From Rhizophagus irregularis (lineage: Eukaryota; Glomeromycota; Glomeromycetes; Glomerales; Glomeraceae): 64,000 nt of DNA. The notes beneath the pieces were generated by a model. It was not told the DNA's origin. It saw only the letters and a list, made by a program, of their open reading frames with translations, and searched no databases. Position 1 is the first letter of the stretch. Every line of letters starts with the position of its first letter. A program made the position numbers and the translations under genes. This document shows positions 11,235 through 23,199 of the stretch, piece by piece. The DNA lies in the NCBI RefSeq assembly GCF_026210795.1, contig NC_089434.1:2170001-2234000 (forward strand), given 5' to 3'.

Positions 11235-13571
11235 TCAGATAAAATTCCTAGAGCTGTTAATATTAAACCAAACTCCCAAAAAACGGAAAGATGAAGACAT
11301 AGGGATAGGAGTAACAGTAATGTTGGGAGTAATGTTAAGTGACGAAGTCATTAAATTAAAGGCTATAGGAGATAAATCTCGAGAAGCGGCAACTGCATTG
11401 GTGGCTAAGACATATTTATTATGGTTGGTTGAAGTATTGTTTAAACAATAAAATTCTTCAGTAATAAACAACATATGTTCCATTCCTTCTTTAGAAGAAG
11501 AGATCAAAGTAGAATCATCCATAAACACCAAATTATTAATTTCTAGAACATCAAGAGAGCAAGAATTTGATAAAACAGCATAAGAAGCCATTGGAGAAAC
11601 CAAACGATAAGAGTCTTTCTTCTCATTTTTGAGAGTTGTAAGCAAAGGGTCTAAATAAATAACCCATAAAAGCGGAGAGATAACTTCACCTTGGTCTATT
11701 CCAATTCTAACTCTATATGGCGGAGTAGGGCCATGTGCAGTAATAACACGATTAGAACGTGACATAAATAAAGAGAGTAAGAATTGAATAGCATTTTGTG
11801 GTAGGCGTAAGCGTTGAAGAGCAAAACGCAGCATGAATAAATCTACAGAATCAAATGCTTTCGAGATGTCTTGAGAGAGGATCCATAAGGGTTGTTTAGT
11901 AATGACTGAGTCATGGATGATGGATTCCAGAGTAATAATAAGATTACGGCAGGAACCTTCAGGTAAACCTGCAAAATTACCACCTTGAAGAACATGGTGG
12001 GAGGCAAGCAGAACTGCGAGACGATTGTAAAAAAGCTTAACCAAGGCCTTGCGAATTACCTCCAATAAAGTAATAGGACGTGTATTTTTAAGTTGGCATT
12101 TCCATTCGTGCGGTTTGGGAATAGGAAAGACAGTAGCTTGTCTCCATAAATCTGGAATATTTGCGTCTGATAAACAGGCGCAAATTAAGTTGAAAAGCAG
12201 AGCAGAAGCAGAAGGACCTAGGTGTTTTAACATCTCATATGAGATCATAGAGGGTCCTGGGGCTTTATCATTATTAGGCATGAAGGAAATTGTTGAAGAC
12301 CATTCGTCAAGGGTAGGAGGATCCATAAGCGAATCAAAAATATCTGGAGAGACATCAGCAAGTGGCGCATAAGCATTAGACCATCGTTCAGGTAAATCCT
12401 GTATGGAAAAAGGAGGAGTGGAAGTAATTGGAACAAAATTTTGAAAATGTCCAATAACCTCTTGATCAATGGCATCTGGAGAAGTCAACAAAGTAGAGTG
12501 TGTTGAATGATCAATAAAAACACGATCAAGGACGATTCTCTGTCTAGTCCGTGACAAAGCAGAATCAATAAAGGTGGAAATATCATTGGTGAAATTGTCA
12601 TTCCGAGCATCAATTTTAGCTTGAATAGAGGAAGCTTGAAATTCTTTCTCTTTGAGCAAAAGTAAGCTTTGCAAAAGCAAAGTCATATTTTCTAACATTT
12701 GAAGCAATTTAGCAAAATCATCAAATCTTTCATCTCGAAGAATAGAAGGAAGAATAATAGGCGTAACAAAAGTTTGTTTATAAAGAGATAATATATTGTT
12801 AAGACGTATATAATATGAAGACCACTTGGTTTCATAATGCATAGAGTATAAGGTAAGGGTCCTATGAAGGAAACGGATAGTCTTAGCCACTTTAGACAAA
12901 AATCTATAAGACTGGCATAAACTTTCCAAGTCTTTAGGCTTCTTTGGAATATAAATATTGCCCACAGTAACTGAAGGCAATGTGGAATTAGCGGCTTTGA
13001 TAATCCTAAAATGAAGATATTCACACTTCTGATTGAGAGGCCAAGCGTCAAAAACAAGTGGATCAATTGGACATAATTTATCCAAATCATCAGCAAAAGC
13101 AGTCCACTGTTCAGTAGAAGTAGAATCATATTTAAAAACACGTCGAGTATTATGACCAAGTTGACGAGCTTGTGCAGATTTAATAGCATCTGATAATAAT
13201 AAAGCATCAAAATATGTAATAATAGGGTTGTGGTCAGAAATGTGTAAATCATGAGCATCAAAAATAGATGCTGTTAACATATATTGACGAAGGAGTGGAC
13301 AAGACCAAACAAAATCAATGCGGGTAATAGTATCCAAATGGTGATAAGTACCTAAGGTACCGGATAAATTAAAAGGGGTGCAATCCTCATAATTATGAGA
13401 AAGCAAATAATGAAATAATCTGTGAATACGTTTAGCAGCAACCTGAGGTTGGTGCAAAAATACAGGGTAATATTTCTCCAGATTCATATTAAAATCACTG
13501 CAAATAGCATGATAAAAATTTTGTGACACAGGTAGAAAGCTGACCAATCGGGTACCATCCCGATTGGTCAC
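11235..13571 (-). pseudogene. LINE endonuclease C-terminus and reverse transcriptase segment
   Basis: Longest open part of the LINE, 778 codons. It would copy element RNA into DNA at a nicked target. The endonuclease is represented only by its last third. The RT core is complete through the catalytic FMDD (F-x-DD where many LINEs have YADD). The thumb continues beyond the stop in the same frame: 10464 is in phase with 11235, and the codons between the TGA and the next open stretch read through without other breaks. One nonsense mutation therefore separates the two parts, not a frameshift. The apparent start is not a real initiator, because homologous coding sequence should lie upstream. Confidence 0.8.
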
Positions 13572-13940
13572 TTTTTTTTAAATAGTCATTTAATTTGTTC
13601 AATAGTTAGAAATTGGTGTAAACTTTCGATCAGGTACCAATCAGGTTATTACCCGATTGATAACTATTGTTTAGTTTAAATTTAAAATTACCAATTTTAT
13701 AATTTATAAATTTATAAACAATGTTTTAATTATATTGAAACTAAATTTATTAATCAGTATTACTAGAAATATGAATTTACCGATTTAAAACTAATCATAA
13801 CATTATTACAAATGAAATTGTCTATTGATAGGTATGACTGCCATATAAGTAATCAGTTTTTGGTTGCCTATTGTAAATTTACAAGGTAAAAATCGGCTAT
13901 ATATATTATGAATCGGTATAATACAATCTCTTGATAATTC
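13541..13940. repeat. Hairpin and CCGATTG-rich spacer
   Basis: A perfect 12-bp inverted repeat, TGACCAATCGGG (13541-13552) with its reverse complement at 13559-13570, marks the 5' end of the LINE. The following 370 bp are AT-rich with scattered CCGATTG and ATCGGTATA words that recur at 20160-20860, on the other side of the Tnp2 transposon. They may be subterminal repeats of that transposon, but I could not define its termini. Confidence 0.45.
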
Positions 13941-14041
13941 GTGAAAATAATCTTTCCACAATTCAATATTACAGCTTTTATCATCCCGATTGTCGATTCT
14001 GCAATGAAATCTTGTTTTTTCCCTGCTCTACATATACCATT

Positions 14042-17000
14042 TTATAAAAGCAAGTTGATATGTCTTTGCACCGGTTGGAAGCGGAACTGTGTGCTAAAAA
14101 TAAATTGCACTTGTCCGGGAAAAATATCGACAGATTCATCATCTTGTATAAACTTGCTTGTGACATATGAACTTCTTTGATATCGAGGTGCAAGTGCAGA
14201 TCCAAAGATTTCAGTAGCAATCCTAATACGACCGAATTGAGGCACATTGGGCGATATAACAATTGGTTGATTTTCAGAATTGCTTAATGTCAAATTATTT
14301 GAAACAAATTCGGCAATTGATACAAAATCCCTATTGTATGTTTCATTGTAATATTTTATCAGAAGTTCATATATAGTATCTGGTAACGATACTTGCTTTT
14401 TTGGGTAATTATTTCTCTGGAAAATTCTTCACAACCGGTAATTGTAACGTCAATATTTTGATGAAAGGTTCGCATAAATCGGTAAAGTTCAGCAAAATCG
14501 AACCCATCGTAAACCGCTAAACTTCCAGTAGTTGGCTTATTTTGTACCAGAGATAATGCTTCCATCAATTTTGGATTATCCGATTGGGCGGATATTAGGC
14601 AATTTAGCCGTGAATTTTGCGTGATGATTCACATCAATTCTAGTTCAATAGCTCGCTTACTATTTGGAAAAGAACCTACAGCAAGATGATAAATAAATTA
14701 ATTCATTTATACCATTTATTAAATTTAACTTATACCGATAACTTATACCGATTTATATATATATTTACCTAATAATCCGTTCATTCTTTCAAACGAGTAA
14801 CACCAGAAAGAATATAATGGGCCATAATCATGGCAACAATCGACAATATGGAGTGATAAATGGATGTTTGGAGTTATCATCTCTTTTCCGTAATATGTTT
14901 CAATTAAACGAGCTACTTGAAGCAATGAGCTTCACGCAATGCATTGGTGGTGATAATTCGATAGACAAGCAAAGAGCAAGCTCTTACAAAATTTGCTAAT
15001 ATTTCACGATCGGAAGTATCTAGGAGATATCACATCAATAGAGTCGCGTAAATTAAAATAAACGATTTCCATTGATCGGCTGTAAATCCAGAAAACCTTT
15101 CCCCAGTTGCTATTTTATACGGAATCCTTCTGATATCTGCTGGTACTTTAAGAGCTTTTGCTCTTCTTTCCATTAATTCAAGGTCCTTTTTAGTGATTTT
15201 TCCGCTATCTATCCATAATTTCTTTACGATCCAATAAGCAATCTCCAGGAATAAACAGTGCATTGGATCGACAATAAGATGTCTTATCAGGTTGAAATAA
15301 GGCAATCTTAGCATTTCTGACCACCACACGTGAGTGTCGGAAACATGTTTTTTTCTTTCTTCCTGAGTTCTGCACTGTCTCCAAAGTTCGGCATTTTGTC
15401 GATGCTCATTTGGATCTCTGGAAATGTACCAATCATCTATATCGTCAAACCCACCAAAATTAAACCTTCTTCTGCTGCTATTGGCTGTTTTGTAGCATCG
15501 ATGACAACCGACCAGTGCCGAAATATGTCCACATAATTTTCTAGCAGCTGGTATGTCATTGCTGCAGCAAATTACGGCCATCCAAATTCTTTTACCAGAT
15601 GGTAGATTGACGCCATCCCAGAATTCTAACAATTCATCGACAATTGGACTAAGAAAATGATTAATCTTGTGTAATTTTACTTCTTCCGGTCCTGGGAGAA
15701 GTCCAAGATATAGCATGTTTTCTCATTTAAATCTAATATCACAGGAAAGATTACATATGACCCCATAGATAACACCAGAACTGTAAGCTAACGAATTAAA
15801 TGGCTGGAACCAGTCTAAATTAATCATGATCCCAAGATTAGAATCGGCCATCTCATTTATAAAAAATCGAAAGATCCGGTTAGTTTGCCGAAGATGGAAA
15901 GCTTTTCCATACATCTCCATCGTAAATATCAGTGTATAAACCTGGTTCATTTCTCCGATTTGTCCATTTCTGAAGTGATTCTTCAAAGCCTGGGCGTTGA
16001 TACATCACAGTCAATTGCTTTTTCAATGATGGTATCGGATATAACATTCTGGGTCTTCAGACAAATCCATTAACTACCGAGACTTTATTAGTTAATTCTG
16101 TTCCACATATCCGCCTTTTATTACGCATAGGATGGTTAGGAAATTCCACATGAGTGCATTGGAATCCGGTATTTGTCTCATTTTGTGGATTTCCTGGCAA
16201 AATTTCTGATATTTTATACAGAGTGTTGCATTCAGGACATACCGCACATGTTCTATTTCGTTTATTAATTCCTAAAAGTTTTTTTGCTATATAAAAACTT
16301 GTAGGCAAATTTTCAAAACGTGTTCGATCAGTATCCAATAATACCATCCTGAAAAACTTAATAAATGACTCAATAGCAACATCCGGAATACGAAATCTCG
16401 CTTGGTATTTGAATATCCACAGAAGTATCCACGAATCATTAAAATTAATGTTCGTGTTAAAATATTTATGGTCTGACTCAAGATCATTAAAATCGGGAGC
16501 GGTAAATTCTTCAATCGGAATATCGTCCTCATCTGTAGTAGAAGCTCCATCATCATCGCTCGGTACTTTATCTTCAAGTTGAACTGGTTCCAGTTTAGTA
16601 GGTTGTTCAAGATTTATATCACGAAACTTATTGTGGCGTTTTCGTCTTTTCAGTCCATCAATCGGCTTATTATCAATTTCATTATCATTTTCATCATCAT
16701 CATTTCGTTCTGATTCTTCACCATCGTTTTGTTCTGATTCACCATCATCGTTTCGTTCTGATTCTTCATCATCATTTCGTTCTGATTCTTCATCATCATC
16801 GGTATCTGATAAATTCTCAACGACTCTAGTTCTTCTTTTTTTTCTTTCTTTAGAACTGTTGCTAGAATTGCTTTTTTTTCTTTCTTTAGAAATGTTATGT
16901 TTTTTGCCGGTTCCTCTTGATCGAGAAGCTTGAGATCCAGTAGTGATGGCTTGGAGTTGTTCTATTTCTTTGCGATGTCTCTCAAATGTTCTGAGATCCA

Positions 17001-17128
17001 GGATCCACCAATTTACTACCTCCGCAAAACAATAAACATTTACATTCAACCAAATTTCTAGTTTTAGGACCACTTTTAGTAACTTTCGAACGATCTCTAT
17101 TAACACGATATTTTCTTGGTCTTGGCAT
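14042..17128 (-). pseudogene. Tnp2-like (Transposase_21, CACTA-type) DNA transposase, degraded
   Basis: Cut-and-paste transposase. The likely start is ATG 17128 (MPRPRKYRVNRDRSKV), a basic N-terminus with Cys residues. The frame breaks near 16990-17005, where a 7-bp tandem duplication (GGATCCT/GGATCTC) shifts it. The 349-codon stretch that follows has an acidic ESERNDD repeat, a Lys/Arg-rich patch and a zinc-binding region (CPECNTL...CTHVEFPN...CGTEL). Further pieces hold 'NLGIMINLDWFQPF', 'YLGLLPGPEEVKLHKINHFL', the catalytic-type 'DPMHCLFLEIA' (15030-15716), 'HDYGPLYSFWCYSFERMNG' (14743-14925) and the C-terminus (14042-14293). The order matches the Tnp2 family. Several joins may be introns and others are lesions. 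The accessory gene on the opposite strand starts about 650 bp away. Confidence 0.8.
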
Positions 17129-17233
17129 ATTTGGTTTGATATAAATATTTACCAACCCAATTTTATTTTAAATTTAAATAACCTGATTTAATAACTTTGA
17201 AGTTTGTTTATAAAATTCATCGTAATTAGTTCT

Positions 17234-17420
17234 CAATCAGTTAACTTATTTCATTTAGTTGATTAAATAAATTCTTAAAATTTCCATATCAATCAATTAA
17301 TTTATTTCATTTAGTTGATTAAATAAATACTTAAAATTTCCATATCAATCAGTTAGCTTATTTCATTTAGTTGATTAAATAAATTCTTAAAAATAATATA
17401 TCAATCAGTTATCTTATTGC
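17234..17420. repeat. 56-bp tandem repeat between divergent transposon genes
   Basis: The word TTATTTCATTTAGTTGATTA recurs at 17246, 17302 and 17358, so the period is 56 bp over about three units, with a decayed fourth. It lies between the Tnp2 transposase start and the plus-strand accessory gene, so it may be a shared promoter or protein-binding array; that role is inference. Confidence 0.75.
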
Positions 17421-17778
17421 AATTAATTAAAAAATAATAATATCAATCATGATTGAACAAATGAATTTTATGTATCAATTAATCGTATGAACGTATAAAT
17501 TGGAGAAATTGTGAGAAAATCACTATCGCTACTATTTTTAATATTAATTGCAACGGTTAATTAAATCAGTTTATTTTTTTTTTTAAATATAATAATAGTA
17601 ACAGTTAATTAAATCAGTCTATTTAAGCTAAAATAAACTATCGGGAATATATATATGAGCTAATTTAGACTCAACTTTTTCTTCTCGCTTGTTACCGATT
17701 TTTGTAACATAACCCTATATTTTTTTATCCGTAAATTTACTGAAACATATTCTTACTGAAATATTATAATTAAATATG

Positions 17779-20023
17779 ACTAAAAACATAAAAAACATAA
17801 AAAACATTAAAAGAAGAAAAATCTGGAAAATGGTACCACTCAGATATAGAATCCTCCGATAGCGAAAAACCTGAAGCTAAAGTGTGAAAGACCAATAAAA
17901 CGGTTTTAAAGAAATAAATGGACAAACAATGGTAATTTAATTTATTTGATTTTCATCAGATTCTTTAATTTCTCAATTTATTAGCGATCAATACCTAATA
18001 TTAAACCAACGAAAAAACAAAAGCCCACTTTAATCGACTTTGTTGAAGACGAAGAAAGAAATATTGGTATATTTCAATATACTTATGTAATCATGCCCGA
18101 ATTTATTATATCACCTAATGATTATGAATTTAAAGTACTCGATAAAGAAAAACGAACAAAAAGACGTCAATCAGAACTAATGAAAGGCCAAAAAGGCCAA
18201 AAGTCCAGTGTAATTGATTTAGTTGACGATAACGACGATGATCTGATTCAACAGGATGAGAGCGATAATGATCAAACCGGTATGTTATTAATGTATATAT
18301 TATAAGTATATTATAATAAGATTATCAAATTTTATCAATTTTATCACAATTTTTCTTTTTTAGCGTTCCAGGAGCAGGTTGAAGAATTGAGTCAGTTGAT
18401 CAAGAAAATAACGAAAGGTAAACAAAAAGCAGCAAATCCGAAAGATATAATTATTGACTGGTCGGGAGTAGAAACCTCAGATTCTCCAGAAAAGTGCCAA
18501 TACGTATCCCGATCACCAAAAAAGAACTGATATATCCAAGCTTATGGAATTGTCGGATCATCAAAAGAATATGGAGTTGTTGGATCATCAAAAGAATATG
18601 GAGTTGCCAGATCATCAAAAAGTGCCCCGCCTCCATCCTCATCGTCATCATCATCGTTATCCTCATCCTCATCCCCATCTCCATCTCCATTCCCATCCCC
18701 ATCCTCCTCATTTTCATCCTCAAATTCGTCGTTTCTTTATTACGAGGAAATGGATCGGGATCTAAGAACTGCTTTAAGGGTAACTATTTTTTTTTTTAGT
18801 TCAGTTTAATTTTCCTGATTGTTTGCTAATCAGTTGATATTCTTACGATTAGAATGAAATTGCCGGAATTATGGACTGACTTCTGGAAGACAAAGCATTA
18901 AATACTAGGAAAACTTTTGATAGTCAGCGGAAGTTAGTCCAAAATAACATAATTCTGGTAGTACAAAAAATGATCAATAAGAATATATTCTCTGTATCCG
19001 ACGGTGTGATTAAGTATATCGTGCATGAGAGACATCATCACCAGAAAGAGCTACTACTCAATAGCGAGAAGGATGCCAATTGGAAAGATCTCGAAAAAAG
19101 AAGAAAGCATGCAAATTCAAGACGAAGTGATGTAAATATTAAATCGTTGTTTTTATATTACCTTATCTTATAATTTTCTATTAATTATTTAGAAGCAGGA
19201 AAGACAAAATAAAACTATCGACAAGTTAAAAAAATTAAAGATCAATTGATAAATAAGTTCCACACCAACGAGCTCCAGCCTCTTCAGACTGATAATTGAT
19301 ACCACAGTCTGGAGGTATCGGAGACCGATAGCGATAACCCTAATAAGCGAAAGATCATCATACGGGATCTCAAATGGAGATCAGCTACCGTAAATATTCG
19401 AATAATTTTTACCAATCGGTGCATAATAATTCGTATTTTTATTCTTTTTTTTTTTTTATAGCTACACTCTTTTTTACGAAATTACGTCAATAATGCGGCA
19501 TCAAATGCTCGACGTGTAAGAAAACAGATGTATGATACCGAATACGCTCCTAATGAGAACAGTGCACCCGTTAATGCCCCCAAATGGGCAAAAATCAGTT
19601 ACAAAGGATCGTTGAAACATTTAGTGGAAAAATATAGTGCTAATCGCGAAGAGGTAGAGAACGATAAAAGCCAGGAAGACGACGATAAAATCCAAGAAGA
19701 CGATGATAAAATCCAAGAAGACGATGATAATATAAAAGCCAGGAAGACGATGATAAAAGCCAGGAAGATGACAATAAAAGCCAGGAAAATGACAATAAAA
19801 GCCAGGAAAATGACAATAAAAGCCAGGAAAATGACAATAAAAGCCAGGAAAATGACAATAAAAGCCAGGAAAATGATGATGCAACCGGCGGAGAAAGAAA
19901 CGAAGATCAGGAAAAAGAGCAGGATGAAGAAGTGGACAATAGGAAAAAAAGGAAAAAGAGAAGTGTAAGTCTTGTTTCAGAAGAATACGATAGTAGTAAT
20001 AGTAGTAAATCGGTGGGATGATT
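17779..20023 (+). pseudogene. Accessory ORF of the Tnp2-type transposon, degraded
   Basis: Function unknown. The exon 17983-18278 reads as an acidic and lysine-rich segment ending 'DDDLIQQDESDNDQT' at a GT donor; the next exon begins after TTTAG at 18364 with 'AFQEQVEELSQLIKKITKG', a probable coiled coil. Later pieces hold a Ser/Pro run, 'YYEEMDRDLRTALR' and a helical block 'KLVQNNIILVVQKMINKN'. The last part is 'LHSFLRNYVNNAASNARRVR', followed by a DNKSQEN repeat and a basic tail ending KSVG. Stops and shifts (TGA in the early exons, TGA near 18880, a 5-nt insertion near 19730) show it is not functional. Its divergent position next to the transposase parallels the Plavaka accessory gene at 27823. 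Confidence 0.6.
19665..19880 (+). repeat. 21-bp coding minisatellite (DNKSQEN heptad)
   Basis: About nine head-to-tail units of 21 bp, with type unit GACAATAAAAGCCAGGAAAA plus T, inside the accessory ORF. Early units encode DDKIQED, later ones DNKSQEN. A 5-nt insertion near 19730 throws the apparent frame out, after which the open frame reads KARKMTI instead of the original heptad. Confidence 0.85.
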
Positions 20024-21120
20024 CAATTATATAATAATAATTTAGCAATAAATTTATTTCTGTAAAACCGATTTTTATAATTTTAATAATTAATATATAA
20101 TCGTATTTAGTAAACTAACCAAAATATAATTAATAAAACCGTAAATTTAAAATAAAAATGTATGGCAATCGGAAGATTTTTTATTGGTTGAAAAGTTAAC
20201 AATCGGTATACTGATATGTCAAATAGTAAATGGCCTATTGTAACCCGATTGTACTCTATTTAAATATCTGATTGTACTCTATTTGAATATCCCGATTGGA
20301 ACTCTAATGTACTCTTATTGCGCCATTTTTTGGTAGCAATCAGGATTCTCCCGATTGATAATAAACAAAAAAAATAGGGGACCAATAAGATGGAAATCAG
20401 GTAACCTGATTTCCATCTTATTGGTCCCCTATTTGTCATCATTTGACCGGTGTTTATTTTAAAAAGACCCGTAAAATGTTGATCTGGATCATCTGATTTT
20501 TTCAGTCATTTACCAACTGATTTGCTGAATTATTGCCAATTAGTTATTGATTTTTACCGTTTGGCAAATTTGGCAAAATTGTGTTGATTTATATGACCAA
20601 TCAGTATAATTTTACTGAATGATCTTAAAAGAGCAATTTTTCGTATAATAATCGGTATAGGTTGATTTTTCACCAAAAGACTGAATGAGTTTTCGTTTAA
20701 CAATCAGTATTAGTTGATTTGTGATTGATTTTACCGATTTTTGCCATTGGTCAAAAAATGTGACGAATCACATGACCAATCGGCAAAAATTATGCCGAAA
20801 GCTTTTAACGGTCAAAAGTTTTGATTTCGACCAGTGTATGGATTATTTAAATATAAATATGATTAAATCAAAAAATAAAAAAAATCTTAGTTTGATTTCA
20901 ATTAAAAATAATTGAAAATCATGTATATGTTTAATTGTTTTAAATATAAATATCAATATATCATATTTAAAAATAAAACAATTTATTATTAGCACATTCT
21001 ATTGAATTTTAAAAAAATCAATTTTTTTTTTAAAAAACAAAATCATCAATATATCATATTTAAAAATAAAACAATTATATTCTGATTAAATATTTTGCGT
21101 ACATTTCTTAAAAAAATCAT
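20024..21120. other. Spacer with ACCAATCGG-type inverted words and a long palindrome
   Basis: No gene seen. A 59-bp palindrome (20374-20432) has perfect 29-bp arms around one base. Words of the type ACCAATCGG, ATCGGTATA and TTACCGATT recur to about 20800 in both orientations, like those at 13540-13930. From 20850 the DNA is AT-rich. Confidence 0.5.
20374..20432. repeat. Near-perfect 59-bp palindrome
   Basis: The left arm 20374-20402 (ATAGGGGACCAATAAGATGG...) is the exact reverse complement of 20404-20432, with a single A at 20403 as centre. A DNA cruciform or a very stable RNA hairpin is possible. No flanking duplication was seen. Confidence 0.9.
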
Positions 21121-21279
21121 AAAAAAAATCTTGTACATCATACATGCAATTAAGAATGGGTTCGCAAATGATTTTCAAATTCCGCAATATTGCAGATTTT
21201 GGAGTTGAATTGCGGTTAGTAGCCCACAATTCTGCAATTCTAATTGCTAGTACCCATAACTATCAATTTTGTATATTTA

Positions 21280-22620
21280 TAAAAATGCCGGAACTATGGG
21301 TTCCGGCATTTTCTTTTAATTTTTTTTTACATAAAAATGCCAGAACTATGGATTCCGGCATTTTCTTTTGATTTTTTTTACATAAAAATGCCAGAACTAT
21401 GAGTTCTAGCGTTTTCTTTGATTTTTTTTACATAAAAATGCCAGTATTATGGTTCTGGCATTTTCTTTTGATTTTTTTACATAAAAAATGCCAGAACTAT
21501 AAGTTCTGGCATTTTCTTTTGATTTTTTTTACATAAAAACGCTGGTACTATGGTTCCGGCATTTTCTTTTGATTTTTTTCACATAAAAATGCCAGTACTA
21601 TAGTTCTGGCATTTTCTTTTGATTTTTTTCACATAAAAGCTGGTACTATGGTTCTGGCATTTTCTTTTGATTTTTTTTACATAAAAATGCTGGACTATGG
21701 TTCTGGCGTTTTCTTTTGATTTTTTTACATAAAAATGCCAAAACTATGGTTCTGGCGTTTTCTTTTAATTTTTTTTACATAAAAATACCGGAACTAAGGT
21801 TGCTTGCCAAAACCTCTCCAAAATCCTGAGATAAATTTCGGCAAGATTTTACTATATGTTTACTATAGTTTCAGCAGGATTTCGGCAGTTTCGGCAAATG
21901 GGGGTTTCGGCATTTTGGCAAAGTTTTGGCAGGATTTTTAATATGATTTAATATAGTTTCGGCATTTTCTGTATAGGTTTCGGCAGTTATTAAGAAGGTT
22001 TCGGCAAGCAACCTTAACCGGAACTATGGTTCTGGCATTTTCTTTTAATTTTTTTCACATAAAAACACCAGAACTATGGTTCTGGCGTTTTCTTTTGATT
22101 TTTTTTACATAAAAATGCCAGTACTATAGTTCTGGCGTTTTCTTTTAATTTTTTTTACATAAAAACACCAGAACCATTTCCGGCATTTTCTTTAATTTTT
22201 TTATATAAAAATGCCGGAACTATAGTTCCAGCGTTTTCTTTTGATTTTTTTTTACATAAAAACGCCGGAACTATAGTTCCAACATTTTTTTAATTTTTTT
22301 TATGTAAAAACGCCAGAACTACGGTTCTGCATTTTTAAATTATTTTTTATATAAAAATGCCGACAATAGATTCGCATTTTTTTAAAATTTTTTTTTATAT
22401 AAAAATGCCAGAACTATGAGTCTTGACATTTTTATAAATTTTTTATTTTATATAAAGATACTGGAACTATTGATTTTGGCATTTTTTTTTCTAATTTTTA
22501 TAAAAACGCTGGAACTATTATTTCTGGCATTTATTTTATTTTTTTTATTAAAATTGCCAGAACTATTAGTTCCAGCATTTTTTTTGCAGTTATAATAAAA
22601 GAAAATGCTGTTTCTGGCAG
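21280..22620. repeat. Tandem hairpin satellite, about 55-60-bp units
   Basis: Roughly 20 units, each of the form ACATAAAAATGCCAGAACTA + TGGTTCTGGCATTTTCTTTTGATTTTT. The core of every unit is itself an inverted repeat (AAATGCC.GAAC..GTTC.GGCATTT). Compensating variants occur on both arms (CCGGAAC with GTTCCGG, CCAGAAC with GTTCTGG). Units become AT-richer and more diverged toward 22600. The array is interrupted by the MITE at 21795-22016. Confidence 0.85.
21795..22016. mobile_element. TAAGGTTGC-family MITE, 8-bp TSD
   Basis: Ends TAAGGTTGCTTGCC...GGCAAGCAACCTTA. Target ACCGGAAC is duplicated at 21787-21794 and 22017-22024. 222 bp with internal TTTCGGCA repeats. A second copy is at 34795-35038. 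Confidence 0.85.
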
Positions 22621-23199
22621 TTTTTCCAAATTACCGATCCATTTTTTTCTAAAAAAATAAAATCATTTTTTTTAAATTTTGTTAATGAAAAATGATTTTT
22701 TTTATGATTAATAATAAGAGAAAATATATTTTTTAGTAGTTAAATTAAAAAATTATATTTCATTAAAAAAAAATTAGTTTTTTTTGCAAACATTCCGCAA
22801 ATCTGCAACTATTCCGCAATTCCACAAATATTCTGCAATTGAATTGCGGTACTTTGGATATTTGCGGATTTGCAGAATATTTGCGGGATTGTGAATAATT
22901 GCGGATTTGTGGATCTGTGGATTTTAGATTTAAAAATCTGCAATGTTCTGTAATACCGTAAATCGCAATTATTCCACAATTACATATTTGCAGCACCATC
23001 CTTACATGCAATTACTAAATATCATCCCCTTGTGATAAATAAAAAATTACGCAACACAAATTCAACACAAATTCAACACAAATTTATCAAATTTAACGAA
23101 ATTTGGCCAAAATTAATAATTTTTTACCAGAATTATCAATACAAATTGAACACAAATTGAACACAAATTTCAGTCACGATTTATTTATGTCATACTCGC

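Larger units (their letters stand above)
8246..13571 (-). mobile_element. 5'-truncated, degenerate non-LTR retrotransposon (LINE) with EN end, RT and RNase H
   Basis: One ORF2-like unit read right to left. The first open stretch (13571-11235) starts inside the endonuclease domain, with 'SDFNMNL' and the late 'SDHNP' motif at residues 112-116. It contains a full reverse transcriptase: 'KAPGPS' near 436, motif A 'DISKAFDSVD' (D568), 'GIDQGEVISPLL', and catalytic FMDD at 683-686. The frame is cut by TGA at 11235-11237, continues to about 10520, is split by a 177-bp MITE, resumes to about 9970, shifts frame, and continues through RNase H to TAA at 8801-8803. The same frame then runs on to 8246. 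It is therefore a dead copy. The 5' truncation at about 13570 fits incomplete reverse transcription. Confidence 0.85.
21151..23004. mobile_element. 1.85-kb non-autonomous hAT-like element built of a hairpin satellite, 8-bp TSD
   Basis: The ends read TAAGAATGG...CCATCCTTA (one mismatch between arms). CATGCAAT is duplicated at 21143-21150 and 23005-23012. It sits in the left terminus of the Plavaka element. Most of the interior is a tandem array (21280-22620); the edges are rich in TTGCGGA/TCCGCAA words in both orientations. No ORF of its own. Confidence 0.8.

Noticed and set aside
18544-18765. His/Pro-rich plus-strand frame
   Set aside because: Shifted reading of a Ser/Pro-rich segment of the transposon accessory ORF.
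19621-19884. Minus-strand frames with WLLSFS/FPGFYCH repeats
   Set aside because: Reverse reading of the 21-bp coding minisatellite.
21280-22620. CRISPR-like array of regularly spaced palindromic repeats
   Set aside because: Repeats and spacers are both repeated, units are degenerate, the host is eukaryotic and no cas-like gene is near; it is a satellite.
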